From Bradyrhizobium sp. ORS 285 (lineage in GTDB: Bacteria > Pseudomonadota > Alphaproteobacteria > Rhizobiales > Xanthobacteraceae), in assembly GCF_900176205.1 (NCBI RefSeq), contig NZ_LT859959.1:2232001-2296000 (forward strand): a stretch of DNA of 64,000 nt, written 5' to 3'. Both the position numbers and the translations under genes were made by a program. This document shows positions 35,371 to 44,591 of this stretch, piece after piece (within the stretch, counting starts at the first letter, position 1; each line of letters starts with the position of its first letter). The notes beneath the pieces were generated by a model. The model was given only the letters and a program-made list of their open reading frames with translations. It searched no databases and was not told the origin of the DNA.

Positions 35371-36075
35371 ATGAGCTACGCGCTGGACGTCTGGGCCCCG
35401 GCCGATGGCGTGTCTTCGAACGAGCCGGCAGCGGCCGAGATCGCCGTGGTGCCGTGGAGCGAGACGGCTCCGACCGTTCCGGACTGTGAGCCCGTCGTCG
35501 AAGCTGCCGTGTTCGACGAGGACAAGGAGCTGCTCGACCGGCTGGCCACCGGAGAGGAGCTGGCATTCCGTCTCCTGGTCGAGCGTCACGTCGACCGCGC
35601 CTATGCGATCGCGCTGCGCATCGTCGGCAACGCCGCCGATGCCGAGGACGTCGTGCAGGACACGATGCTCAAGGTGTGGACGCATCGTGGTCGCTGGCAG
35701 CACGGCCGTGCGAAGTTCTCGACCTGGCTCTATCGCGTCGTCAGCAACCGCTGCATCGATCTCCGCCGCAAGCCGCGTACTGAGAATGTCGACGTCGTTC
35801 CCGAGGTCGCGGACGGCAAGCCCGATGCGGTGAGCGTGATCGAACGCGCCGAGATGAGCGACATCCTCGAATCGGCGATGCAGCGGCTGCCGGAGCAGCA
35901 ACGGGTGGCTGTGATCCTGTCCTATCATGAGAATATGAGCAACGGCGAGATCGCCGAGGTGATGGACACGACTGTGTCCGCCGTGGAGTCGCTGCTCAAG
36001 CGCGGGCGCCAGCAGCTGCGCGACATGCTGCGTCGGCACGAGCGCGACATCCGCGGCGCCTTTACTGATTGCTGA
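35371..36075 (+). CDS. ECF-type RNA polymerase sigma factor
   Basis: A 234-residue sigma-70 family protein of the two-domain ECF type. Residues 1-48 are an acidic, unstructured-looking extension; region 2 (about 52-118) has ALRIVGNAADAEDVVQDTMLK and FSTWLYRVVSNRCIDLRR; region 4 (about 160-222) has LPEQQRVAVILSYHENMSNGEIAEVMDTTVSAVESLL with its helix-turn-helix. No membrane anti-sigma gene is adjacent. GGAGATGCGGAA precedes ATG 35371. Its position just before the flagellin gene suggests it may influence filament gene expression, which is unproven. Confidence 0.85.
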   Translation: MSYALDVWAPADGVSSNEPAAAEIAVVPWSETAPTVPDCEPVVEAAVFDEDKELLDRLATGEELAFRLLVERHVDRAYAIALRIVGNAADAEDVVQDTMLKVWTHRGRWQHGRAKFSTWLYRVVSNRCIDLRRKPRTENVDVVPEVADGKPDAVSVIERAEMSDILESAMQRLPEQQRVAVILSYHENMSNGEIAEVMDTTVSAVESLLKRGRQQLRDMLRRHERDIRGAFTDC

Positions 36076-36091
36076 CTTTACTGATTGCTAA
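36060..36091 (+). repeat. 16-bp tandem duplication across the sigma factor stop codon
   Basis: CTTTACTGATTGCTGA (36060-36075) is followed directly by CTTTACTGATTGCTAA (36076-36091), differing at one base. The first unit encodes the last residues and stop of the sigma gene; the second lies in the spacer. A recent slippage-type duplication is likely. Confidence 0.85.
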
Positions 36092-36229
36092 CCATGACAT
36101 TCCCCGCGCAGGAGAATTCGCGCCTGATTCCCGTGAGTCCTTCCGTTTGATCGATCAGACGGGGCTGATCCGCACCGTCAGTCCTTCCACGATGCGGCGT
36201 GTCTTGCCGATCACCCAGGAGTTCTCACC

Positions 36230-37057
36230 GTGCCCGCCATTTCAACCAACGTCGCCGCCAACTCTGCTGTCCGCTATCTGAACATCAACTCCGCGCAGGA
36301 GACGAGCTCGCTCTCGAAGCTGTCGAGCGGCTCCCGCATCACCTCGGCTTCCGACGACGCCGCCGGTCTTGCGATCTCCACCCGCATCTCCTCGGACATC
36401 ACCACGCTGCAGCAGGCTGCGACCAATGCCTCGCAGGCGACCTCGATCCTGCAGACCGCCGATGGCGGCGCCTCCAACATCAGCGACATCCTGGCGCGCA
36501 TGAAGTCGCTGGCCTCCGAATCCGCATCGGGCACCACCGTCGACAGCAGCAGCCGCAGCTACATCCAGTCGGAATTCTCGCAGCTCATCAGCGAAATCGA
36601 TTCGATCGCGACCGGCACCCGCTACTCTGGAACCAGCCTCCTGGACGGCACCAGCTCGTTCTCCTCGGGCGTGTCGGTGCTGGTCGGCTCGTCGGCCAGC
36701 GACACGATCAGCATCCACCTGTCGAGCCTCACCTCGACCGCGCTCGGCGTGACCTCGCTCGACGTCAGCACCCAGACCGGCGCGACGGCGGCGCTGACCG
36801 CGCTCGATACGGCGATCAGCAACGTCTCCCAGGCGCGAGCCGATATCGGTGCGCAGGAATCGCGCTTCAACTTCTCGGCCGACTCGATCTCCACGCAGAC
36901 GCAGAACCTGCAATCCGCCAATTCGGCGATCAAGGACGTGGATATCGCCTCCGAGCAGGCGAAGCTGTCCTCGGCCCAGGTGAAGACCCAGGCCGCCGTG
37001 TCGGCGGAAGCCGCCGCCAACCAGATCCCGCAGTACCTCTTGAAGCTGCTGGGTTGA
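36230..37057 (+). CDS. fliC: flagellin
   Basis: A 275-residue filament protein, short for the family because the variable D2/D3 middle is reduced to a Ser/Thr-rich segment (about 125-185). The N-terminal D0/D1 part (ITSASDDAAGLAISTRISSDITTLQQA) and the C-terminal part (SRFNFSADSISTQTQNLQSANSAIKDVDIA) are complete and end QYLLKLLG. Export is by the flagellar type III system with no signal peptide. The start is GTG with CAGGAG 9 bases upstream. It precedes fliD and fliS, its cap and chaperone. Confidence 0.93.
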   Translation: MPAISTNVAANSAVRYLNINSAQETSSLSKLSSGSRITSASDDAAGLAISTRISSDITTLQQAATNASQATSILQTADGGASNISDILARMKSLASESASGTTVDSSSRSYIQSEFSQLISEIDSIATGTRYSGTSLLDGTSSFSSGVSVLVGSSASDTISIHLSSLTSTALGVTSLDVSTQTGATAALTALDTAISNVSQARADIGAQESRFNFSADSISTQTQNLQSANSAIKDVDIASEQAKLSSAQVKTQAAVSAEAAANQIPQYLLKLLG

Positions 37058-37118
37058 GCCGTGAGCCGCCGGACCGGCGCCACGCCGGTCCGGCGATGTT
37101 GTTGGAGGACGTCGACGA

Positions 37119-38834
37119 ATGACCGTGAGCAGCGCCACCTCGAGCACCAGCAGCACGACGTCGTCGTCCTCTTCGTCGTCTTCGAGCTCCAGCAGCTCGC
37201 TCACGACCTCGGGCACGAGCACCACGAGCACGATCGACTGGAGCGCACTGATCAGCTCGGCCGTCGATGCGAAGCTCACGCAGGCGACCCAGATCTCAAC
37301 GAAGATCACTGCCAACGAGGCCAAGATCACGGCCTATCAGACATTGCAGACCGACTTGAAGACGCTGTCGTCGGGTCTGGCGTCCTTGGCGACGTCGGTG
37401 GTCAACTCGCTCGCGACCAACGTGTTCGCGACACGGTCGGCGACGATCAGCGCGACGGGCGATGTCAGCGCATCGTCTGCGCTCTCGATGTCGGTAAGCA
37501 ACGGCGCAGCGACCGGCAGCCATACGCTGACCATCAGCCAGATCGCCACCGCGCAGAAGGTGACGGGAACGGCGCAGTCGAGCCAAACCGACGCCCTCGG
37601 CTATTCCGGAACGTTCTCGCTCGGCCTCTCGGGAGGCTCCACCGCCGATATCACGGTGACGAGCAGCATGTCCCTGCAGGACGTGGTCAGCGCGATCAAT
37701 GCGCAGTCCTCGACCACGAACGTCGAGGCGTCGATCGTCCAGGTGTCGAACGGGTCGTACCAGCTGGTGCTCACGGGCACCAAGGACGCAGCCGACATCA
37801 CCTATTCCAGCTCATCCGGCGACGACATCCTCAATAAGCTCGGCGTGACCGACAGTTCGGGGGCGTTCTCGACGGTGCTCCAGACCGCGCAAGCCGCCGA
37901 GTTCACCCTCGACGGCATCAGTCTCACGCGCGACACCAACGACATCACCGACGTGCTCAGCGGCGTCACCTTTGACCTGTTGCAGGCGACGCCGTCCGGG
38001 ACAACGCTCAACGTCACGATCGGCACCGATACGAGCCAGATCTCCTCGGCGCTGCAGACCTTTGTCACCAACTACAATGCGTTCCGTGATGCCGTGGTGG
38101 CGCAGCAGGCGACGAATTCCGATGGCACGGCCTCGTCGAGCGCAGTGCTGTTCGGCGACGGCACCATGCGCCAGATCATGAATTCGCTCCAGTCCGTGCT
38201 CGGCACCTCCGTCGGCGGCCTGACGATGGCGGATCTCGGTCTGTCGTTCAACGAGAAGAACGAGCTCGAACTGGACACCAGCACGCTGTCGACCATCCTC
38301 AGCACCAACCTCAGCGGCGTCACGACGCTGCTGTCGGCTCAGACCAAGACGTCGTCCAGCCAGCTTAGCGTGGTCAACACCGGAACGTCGCCCCAGTCCT
38401 TCACGCTGGACCTCACGGTGGACTCGTCGGGGACTCTAACGGGGGCAGCCGTCGGCGGTGACAGCTCACTGTTCACCGTGAGCGGTAACACCATCATCGG
38501 CAATTCCGGAACCATCTATGCCGGCATGGCCTTCACCTATAGCGGCTCGACCTCGCAATCGATCACCGTGACCTCGACGCAAGGGCTGGCGACGCAGATC
38601 TACCAGATTGCGAAGACGGCTTCGTCCACCAGCGGCTCGCTGCAGACATTGATCGACAATCTGACGTCCCAGGACGAAACGATGCAGTCCAAGGTCAACG
38701 ATATCGAAAGCGCCGCCGCGACCTTCAAGACGCAGCTCACGGCACAATATGCGAAGTATCAGGCCGCTATCGAGAGCGCCAACAATACGTTGACCTATTT
38801 GAAAGCCCTCCTCAACGCGAGTTCGAGTAACTGA
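37119..38834 (+). CDS. fliD: flagellar hook-associated protein 2 (filament cap)
   Basis: A 571-residue FliD. After a Ser/Thr-rich start with 13 consecutive Ser (residues 15-27), the conserved FliD_N region follows (STIDWSALISSAVDAKLTQATQISTKI), then the central LSMSVSNGAATGSHTLTIS region and the coiled C-terminal part ending in the LKALLNASSSN tail. The cap directs flagellin folding at the filament tip. The polySer tract is unusual and is encoded by a near-pure Ser codon run. Its stop overlaps fliS by one base. Confidence 0.9.
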   Translation: MTVSSATSSTSSTTSSSSSSSSSSSSSLTTSGTSTTSTIDWSALISSAVDAKLTQATQISTKITANEAKITAYQTLQTDLKTLSSGLASLATSVVNSLATNVFATRSATISATGDVSASSALSMSVSNGAATGSHTLTISQIATAQKVTGTAQSSQTDALGYSGTFSLGLSGGSTADITVTSSMSLQDVVSAINAQSSTTNVEASIVQVSNGSYQLVLTGTKDAADITYSSSSGDDILNKLGVTDSSGAFSTVLQTAQAAEFTLDGISLTRDTNDITDVLSGVTFDLLQATPSGTTLNVTIGTDTSQISSALQTFVTNYNAFRDAVVAQQATNSDGTASSSAVLFGDGTMRQIMNSLQSVLGTSVGGLTMADLGLSFNEKNELELDTSTLSTILSTNLSGVTTLLSAQTKTSSSQLSVVNTGTSPQSFTLDLTVDSSGTLTGAAVGGDSSLFTVSGNTIIGNSGTIYAGMAFTYSGSTSQSITVTSTQGLATQIYQIAKTASSTSGSLQTLIDNLTSQDETMQSKVNDIESAAATFKTQLTAQYAKYQAAIESANNTLTYLKALLNASSSN

Positions 38835-39259
38835 TGACCCAGAGTTCGATGGCCCAATTCGCAAGCCAGGCCTATCGCGGCGCAGCCGTGGCCGTTCCGC
38901 CGTTGCGCGCGGTGATCATGCTGCTCAACGGAGCGGTGAGCTATCTGCAGAAATGCCTGCAGGCCCAGGAGGCGCGCCGGTTCGAGGAGGCACATGGGCA
39001 CCTGACGCGCGCGACCGCGATCCTGCGCGGATTGAGCCTGCACCTCGATCCCGCACGCGGCGGCGCCGTGGCGGACCGGCTGTTCGAGACCTACAATGCG
39101 CTGATCCTCGCCGCCTTGCGGGCCTATGGCCGTCCCCACATGCGCGAGAATTTCCGGCGCATCATCGACAGCCTGCTGGACCTGCGGCAATCCTGGGAGG
39201 CGGTCGATGCGGCTGCACGGAGCGCGCGCTCTCCGATTGATTCGGCCAACCGGCGGTAG
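38834..39259 (+). CDS. fliS: flagellin export chaperone FliS
   Basis: A 141-residue helical protein of the usual FliS size. YRGAAVAVPPLRAVIMLLNGAVSYLQKCLQAQE carries the flagellin-binding helix and the later FETYNALILAALRAYGRPH helix fits the family. It holds flagellin unfolded until export. It overlaps fliD by one base (TGATG) and follows flagellin, as in most FliD/FliS operons. The Pro in VPPLRAV and the weak conservation lower certainty slightly. Confidence 0.82.
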   Translation: MTQSSMAQFASQAYRGAAVAVPPLRAVIMLLNGAVSYLQKCLQAQEARRFEEAHGHLTRATAILRGLSLHLDPARGGAVADRLFETYNALILAALRAYGRPHMRENFRRIIDSLLDLRQSWEAVDAAARSARSPIDSANRR

Positions 39260-39492
39260 TCCACTCGAATCAGACGAGGTTGCATCGCGGAAACTTCGCG
39301 AAACCGAGCAGAAATGGGCTGCATTGTCGGCCCCCTTGGGTATCCGGTGCAGCCTCTCGTACACACGCATCCCGGAATTTACGGGTTTTGGGACGCAAGT
39401 CCGCGCTCGATCGTCCCAATCGGCTGATATCAATTTCGTTCGTTCGCTGAATGCTTTATGAAGCATCCAGAGAGCGCTGGATCGAGCGGACG

Positions 39493-39765
39493 ATGGACGT
39501 CAAGGAATTTGAGGATCTGATCGATCGGCTGGGGGAGGACGTCTCCCAGTGGCCCGCCGAGCAGCGCGAGGCGGCCTCCGACCTGCTCGCAACTTCTTCC
39601 GAAGCTGTCCGATTGGTCTCCGGGGCTCGCCTCGTTCGCGAGGCGCTGGCCTCGCCGCCGGTTCGAGCGCCGGCAGGTCTGGCAGGCCGCATCCTGGCAG
39701 AGGCCAAGCGTCTGACGCCCGAAGAGCCGGCAAGCGCCGCAGCCGACGCTCATCAGCCCGGCTGA
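39493..39765 (+). CDS. small acidic protein in the flagellar block
   Basis: A 90-residue soluble protein starting MDVKEFEDLIDRLGEDVSQWP, predicted all-helical with an Ala/Glu-rich middle. Proteins of this style occur in alphaproteobacteria beside ECF sigma factor genes; an ECF gene lies 3.4 kb upstream. No function is recognised. The frame extends to 39451, but ATG 39493 is preferred because the extension has an odd composition; neither has a strong ribosome site. Confidence 0.6.
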   Translation: MDVKEFEDLIDRLGEDVSQWPAEQREAASDLLATSSEAVRLVSGARLVREALASPPVRAPAGLAGRILAEAKRLTPEEPASAAADAHQPG

Positions 39766-40123
39766 GCGCCGGAGGTTCTGCGGTTCGGTCGCGGAGCCTG
39801 TGCACCGCGCTCGCCGTGTGACAGTTCTCTCATGCCAGCCTGTGCAACCTGACCGCACTCAGCCTCGGCTGCCATAGATCATGTCGGCCCCCGCGGCAGC
39901 ATGCTCTCGCGGATGGCGGGATCGCCAGGCTCTGCACCCGGCGATTTTTGCCTGCTATGCCCAATCGCTCGGCGGCAAATTCTGCCGTCAAATCAACTAA
40001 TTCAACCAACTAATTGTGCGCCTGAATTCGGCTCTCCGGCCGTTTGATCAGCAAACGCCTCCATGACGATCGGAGGTGCGCTGTGTCCCACCGTGATCTG
40101 CGGTGAGAGCCGGAGTTCAGCCC
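39766..40123. other. intergenic gap, 358 bp
   Basis: No gene seen. It holds a short direct repeat (CAACTAATT at 39994-40002 and 40007-40015) and should contain the promoter for the flgD-flgL run. I find no clear sigma-54 or sigma-28 consensus by eye. Confidence 0.4.
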
Positions 40124-40789
40124 ATGACAGTTTCCGCGACAAGCTCGTTGACCGCAACCACCGCCACATCGACGTCCTCGTCGAGCGACTCGCGGACGAC
40201 GCTCAGCTCGACCGATTTTCTCCAGCTTCTGACGAGCGAGCTGCAGAACCAGGATCCGCTCAACGCCACGAGCGTGACCGATTTCGTCAACCAGATGACG
40301 TCCTACGCCAATTACACGTCGCAGCAATCGCTCAACACCAGCATGACCTCGCTGGCCAGCTCGTTCTCGAGCCTGGTGACGCTGAACTCGGTCAACTACA
40401 TCGGCCACACCGTCGAGGCCAAGACGGATACTGCCGTGCTCTCCAACGGCACGGCAAGCTTCGGCTATTCGCTATCCTCGGCAGCGTCGAACGTCTCGAT
40501 CTCGGTCAAGGATTCCTCAGGAAACACGGTTTGGTCCGGCACCGGAACCGGCAACAAGGGGACCAACTCGTTCACCTGGGACGGGACCGATTCCAGCGGC
40601 AATCAGCTCAGCGACGGCGGCCAATACACCATCTCCGTGACCGCGACCGACTCCGCGGGAAATTCGGTGCTCAACTACACCACCGTCACCGGAACGGTGA
40701 CGGGGATCGACACCTCGACCAGCACGCCCTCGCTGACCGTCGGCGGCGTGTCGGTCAGCGCCAGCAACATCATCGGCGTCACCTCCTGA
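40124..40789 (+). CDS. flgD: flagellar hook assembly protein FlgD (hook cap)
   Basis: A 221-residue FlgD. The N-terminal STDFLQLLTSELQNQDPLNA and VTDFVNQMTSYANYTSQQSL segments are the family signature; the C-terminal part (about 125-215) has the FlgD Ig-like and Tudor-like pattern VSISVKDSSGNTVWSG, TWDGTDSSGNQLSDGGQY. It caps the growing hook. ATG 40124 is chosen over an ATG at 40103 because the family starts close to the Ser/Thr-rich lead. Confidence 0.93.
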   Translation: MTVSATSSLTATTATSTSSSSDSRTTLSSTDFLQLLTSELQNQDPLNATSVTDFVNQMTSYANYTSQQSLNTSMTSLASSFSSLVTLNSVNYIGHTVEAKTDTAVLSNGTASFGYSLSSAASNVSISVKDSSGNTVWSGTGTGNKGTNSFTWDGTDSSGNQLSDGGQYTISVTATDSAGNSVLNYTTVTGTVTGIDTSTSTPSLTVGGVSVSASNIIGVTS

Positions 40790-40811
40790 CGGCAGCATTC
40801 GGAGTACACAC

Positions 40812-42050
40812 ATGAGTCTTTCTGGAGCCTTGTCTTCGGCCATCTCGGCGCTCAACGCGCAGAGCTCGTCGCTCGCGATGATCAGCGATAACATCTCCAA
40901 CGCCGATACGACCGGATACAAGACCACGTCCGGCCTGTTCGAGCAGCTGGTGACGGCGTCGAGCAGCGCCAAGTCCTATTCGTCCGGCGGCGTATCGGTG
41001 TCAGGCCGATCGAACATCACGCAGCAGGGCCTGCTCGCGGCCACGACAAATGCGACCGATGTGGCCATCCAGGGTTCGGGCTTCTTCGTCGCGACCAGCT
41101 CCACGGGGGCAGGCGGCGAGACGGTCTATACGCGCAACGGCGCATTTTCGACCGACAATGCCGGCTATCTCGAGAACAGCGGCTACTACCTGGAGGGCTG
41201 GCGCACCGACGCAAGCGGAAACGTGACCGGTAACGGTCTCGAGCCGATCAACACCAAGGTGGCGCTGACGAATGGCGGCGCGACCACCAAGACATCGCTC
41301 GCGGCCAATTTGCCGGCTGATGCGGCCAGCGGCGACACGTTCAGCAGCTCGATGACGGTGTACGACTCGCTGGGCCAGTCGCACACGCTCAATGTCACCT
41401 GGACCAAGAGCGCGACCGCCAACCAATGGACCGCCGATATCGCGCCAGCCACCGCGTCGGACGGCACGGTAACCAGCGGGACCTATACGATCGACTTCAA
41501 CTCGGACGGCTCGCTCAGCACCGTCTCGTCGACCAATCTGGGGATCAACTGGACCAACGGCGCGGCGGCCAGTTCGATCACGCTCAGCTTCGGCACCACG
41601 GGCGGCGGCACCGACGGTCTGACGCAGCTGGCGTCGGGCAGCACGACGCCGAGCGTCTCCAATTTCAGCGCCGAGTCCGACGGCATTTCCTTCGGAACCT
41701 TGAGCAGCATCGCGGTCGGCAAGAATGGCCTTGTCGAGGCGACCTATTCGAATGGACAGACCGTCCCGATCTACAAGATCGCGGTGGCGACCTTCGCCGA
41801 TCCCAACGGCCTCGTGGCCCATAGCGGCGGCATGTACACGTCCACGGCGACCTCGGGGAATGCCACCCTGCAGGCGTCCGGCGAGAACGGTGCGGGGACG
41901 ATCTACGGCAGTGAGCTGGAGTCGAGCACGACCGACACCACGGGTCAGTTCAGCAACATGATCTCGGCGCAGCAGGCCTATTCGGCGGCATCGCAGGTCG
42001 TCTCGGCGGTGAACAAAATGTACGACACGCTGATCTCGTCGATGAGGTGA
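40812..42050 (+). CDS. flgE: flagellar hook protein FlgE
   Basis: A 412-residue hook subunit. The rod-type N-terminus MSLSGALSSAISALNAQSSS with MISDNISNADTTGYKT, the FFVATSSTG and GYYLEGW segments, and the C-terminal SNMISAQQAYSAASQVVSAVNKMYDTLI are typical. It follows flgD by 22 bases with GGAG before the ATG. The middle is Ser/Thr-rich, as in the other axial proteins here. Confidence 0.94.
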   Translation: MSLSGALSSAISALNAQSSSLAMISDNISNADTTGYKTTSGLFEQLVTASSSAKSYSSGGVSVSGRSNITQQGLLAATTNATDVAIQGSGFFVATSSTGAGGETVYTRNGAFSTDNAGYLENSGYYLEGWRTDASGNVTGNGLEPINTKVALTNGGATTKTSLAANLPADAASGDTFSSSMTVYDSLGQSHTLNVTWTKSATANQWTADIAPATASDGTVTSGTYTIDFNSDGSLSTVSSTNLGINWTNGAAASSITLSFGTTGGGTDGLTQLASGSTTPSVSNFSAESDGISFGTLSSIAVGKNGLVEATYSNGQTVPIYKIAVATFADPNGLVAHSGGMYTSTATSGNATLQASGENGAGTIYGSELESSTTDTTGQFSNMISAQQAYSAASQVVSAVNKMYDTLISSMR

Positions 42051-42052
42051 TC

Positions 42053-42322
42053 ATGGCCGAGTTGAAGAGGGAGCGGATCGGCGAGGGCGCGGCTCTGCTG
42101 AAGAAGCTGCGCCGGCTCAAGCTGCGCACTGCGGCCGCCGGAAAGGACGACCGCGCGCTGCTGCTGGCGCTGATGGACGATATCGAAACGGTCCGACGCA
42201 AGCTGCTGCGCGAATGCGCGCAGCTCGAGGAAGAGTTCAAGGTGGCCGCCGTCCGTGTGACCGCCTTGAACACCTACGCAAAGGTTGCGCAAGCGAGCCG
42301 CCGCCCGCTGCGTGAGCACTGA
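42053..42322 (+). CDS. small coiled-coil protein in the flagellar operon
   Basis: An 89-residue, Lys/Arg/Leu-rich helical protein (MAELKRERIGEGAALLKKLR) with heptad-like spacing over most of its length. It starts 2 bases after flgE with GAGG 6 bases upstream. Its place between flgE and flgK suggests an export chaperone (FlgN/FliT type) or regulator, but there is no motif to decide. It is separated from the next small gene by 16 bases. Confidence 0.7.
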   Translation: MAELKRERIGEGAALLKKLRRLKLRTAAAGKDDRALLLALMDDIETVRRKLLRECAQLEEEFKVAAVRVTALNTYAKVAQASRRPLREH

Positions 42323-42338
42323 GATTGGGAGCGACAGG

Positions 42339-42791
42339 ATGAGACACGCAATCCAGGCCGATCAGCCGGCCGCGACCGAGCACGAGGTGCGGACGTTGAT
42401 CGCGCTGATCGACGAGCTGATCACGGTGGTGATGGAGGAGAACATGGAGCTCGCCAAGGGGCTGCCGGCCTCGCGCTCCAAGCAGCTCGACGACAAGAAC
42501 AGGCTGGCGGGCCTGTTCGAGCAGAGGGTCGCCGAATGCGCCAGGCGGACGGCGAGTCTGAATGTGCGTGATCGCGTGCTGCGCGAGCAGCTGATGGAGC
42601 ACATTCTCAATCTCCGCCTGGCGATGGATGAAAATCTCATGCGCCTGCGGGCCGCGATCGAAGCGAGCAACCGCCGCATCGACGCGATCATGCAGGCCAT
42701 CCGCGAGCAGATCGCAAGCGCCTCGCCCTATGGGGCGAGCGGACGGCGCACGGCGCGTGCGACCTCCTGCGGAACGAACCTCAGAGCATGA
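42339..42791 (+). CDS. FlgN-like flagellar chaperone
   Basis: A 150-residue helical protein. VRTLIALIDELITVVMEENMELAKG begins a FlgN-like coiled coil, followed by SRSKQLDDKNRLAGLFEQRV, a pattern common to FlgN proteins; the final 25 residues are basic. FlgN is the export chaperone of the hook-filament junction proteins FlgK and FlgL, the next two genes. ATG 42339 is chosen for CGACAGG just upstream; the frame opens earlier at 42285 within the previous gene. Confidence 0.72.
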   Translation: MRHAIQADQPAATEHEVRTLIALIDELITVVMEENMELAKGLPASRSKQLDDKNRLAGLFEQRVAECARRTASLNVRDRVLREQLMEHILNLRLAMDENLMRLRAAIEASNRRIDAIMQAIREQIASASPYGASGRRTARATSCGTNLRA

Positions 42792-42818
42792 CGGCGGTAG
42801 AGCTGCGGGAGTAGGGCG

Positions 42819-44576
42819 ATGTCGCTCGATATAGCACGGCTGGTCGCGTTCAGCGGCATCTCCGCCACCGAGCTGCAGATCAGTGTAGCCTCGTCCAACA
42901 TCTCGAATGCCGATACCGAGGGCTACACAAGGAAGTCGGCCACCCAGGTGGCGGATGTCACCGGTGGAGTGGGAACCGGGGTCTCCATCACCGGAATATC
43001 GAGCAGTGTGGACAAGCTGCTGCTGAAATCCCTGATCGGGGCGAACTCGGAGCTCGGGGCGGCTGACAGCACCAACAGCTATCTGACACAGCTGCAGCAG
43101 CTGTTCGGCAGCGCATCGACATCGGGCACCTCGACCACCGGCACGTCGCTGGCAAATTCGCTGGCGTCGCTGGAGTCTGCGTTGTCGTCGCTGGCGAGCT
43201 CGCCGAGCAGCGTTTCGCTGCAATCCGCCGTCGTCAGCGCGCTGGATGATTTCGCCAGCCAGCTGCGCAGCACGTCGAGCGGCGTGCAGACCCTGCGCGG
43301 CAATGCCGACAAGGATATCGCCTCGTCGGTCAAGAGCGTGAACGATGATCTGCAGCAGATCGCGGATCTCAACGTCGAGATCCGCAAGATGGCCGCATCC
43401 GGCCAGTCGACCGCGGATCTGGAGGACGAGCGCAACACGGCGCTGCAGGATCTGTCCTCCTACATGAACGTCAGCTATTACACGGCGTCCAACGGCGACC
43501 TCCAGGTCTATACGTCTTCGGGACGGGCGCTCGTCGACAGCTCGGCGCACACGCTGAGCTATACGGCTTCGGCGAATGTGTCTGCGTCGACGAGCTATGC
43601 CTCTGGCGGCTTCAGCGGCATTACGGTCGACGGGGTGGATGTCACGTCGCAGATCACGTCCGGCAAGATCGGCAGCCTGATCACGCTGCGGGACAGCACG
43701 CTTCCGGCGGTGCAGAGCCAGCTCGATCAGCTCGCGTCGCAGCTGAAATCGGCCCTGAACAGCGTCACCAATGGCGCGTCGGCGGTGCCGCCGCCGACCA
43801 GCCTGACCGGATCGGCGAGCGTCAGCAGCACGACGGCGATGTCGGCGTCGGGCACCGTGCGCATCGCGGTCGCCGACCAGAGCGGCAATCTGGTCTCCTA
43901 CCAGGATCTCGATTTGTCGTCCTATGCGACGGTGGGTGATCTGGTCTCCGCGCTCAACGGCATCTCCGGAGTTTCTGCGTCGCTCGACTCCAGCGGGCAT
44001 TTGTCGATCAGCGCGACGTCGTCGGCGAACGGCATTGCAATCAACGACATGACGAGCGCGATCGGCGGCAGCGGATTCTCTGACTATTTCGGCATGAACG
44101 ATCTCGTGACCGGAACCGGCGCGTCCAATTTCGCGGTCAACAGCAGCATTCTGAGCGGGGCGGCCGGACTGCCGACCGGCACGCTGGATAGCTCTGCGAC
44201 ATTGACGACCGGAAGCCAGGTCCTGACATCGGGCTCGGCGTCTGTCATCAACCAGCTTTACGACGCCTTGACCGGCTCGACCAGCTTCGCGTCCGCAGGC
44301 GGCTTGAGCGCGACGACCGGCTCCTTCGCGGATTATGCGGCGGCGATCGTCGCCAACGTCGCCAGCAAGGCCTCTCAGGCCTCCAGCGCCTATACCGCCA
44401 AGTCCACGGCGCAATCGAGCTATGCCAGCTCGCTGTCGTCGCAGTCGGGCGTCAATATCGACGAGGAGACGGCGCGGGTCAGCGCGCTGCAGAACAAATA
44501 TGCCGCGGCCTCGCAGCTGATCTCGGTCGTCAACAGCATGTTCTCGTCGCTGCTCACCGCCGTGCAGTCGACCTAG
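42819..44576 (+). CDS. flgK: flagellar hook-associated protein 1
   Basis: A 585-residue junction protein. Family segments are VASSNISNADTEGYTRKSA near the start, ELGAADSTNSYLTQLQQLFG, the DLNVEIRKMAASGQSTADLEDERN region, and the C-terminal SGVNIDEETARVSALQNKYAAASQLI (first 20 fit the FlgK C-terminus). It links hook to filament. The middle (about 330-480) is Ser/Ala/Gly-rich. It follows the FlgN-like gene by 27 bases and is followed by flgL at 15 bases. Confidence 0.94.
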   Translation: MSLDIARLVAFSGISATELQISVASSNISNADTEGYTRKSATQVADVTGGVGTGVSITGISSSVDKLLLKSLIGANSELGAADSTNSYLTQLQQLFGSASTSGTSTTGTSLANSLASLESALSSLASSPSSVSLQSAVVSALDDFASQLRSTSSGVQTLRGNADKDIASSVKSVNDDLQQIADLNVEIRKMAASGQSTADLEDERNTALQDLSSYMNVSYYTASNGDLQVYTSSGRALVDSSAHTLSYTASANVSASTSYASGGFSGITVDGVDVTSQITSGKIGSLITLRDSTLPAVQSQLDQLASQLKSALNSVTNGASAVPPPTSLTGSASVSSTTAMSASGTVRIAVADQSGNLVSYQDLDLSSYATVGDLVSALNGISGVSASLDSSGHLSISATSSANGIAINDMTSAIGGSGFSDYFGMNDLVTGTGASNFAVNSSILSGAAGLPTGTLDSSATLTTGSQVLTSGSASVINQLYDALTGSTSFASAGGLSATTGSFADYAAAIVANVASKASQASSAYTAKSTAQSSYASSLSSQSGVNIDEETARVSALQNKYAAASQLISVVNSMFSSLLTAVQST

Positions 44577-44591
44577 TCTGGAGCTCACGCC

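Noticed and set aside
34877..35374. A 165-codon plus-strand frame before the sigma factor.
   Set aside because: Odd Ser/Cys/Arg-rich composition, no ribosome site, and it overlaps the sigma gene start.
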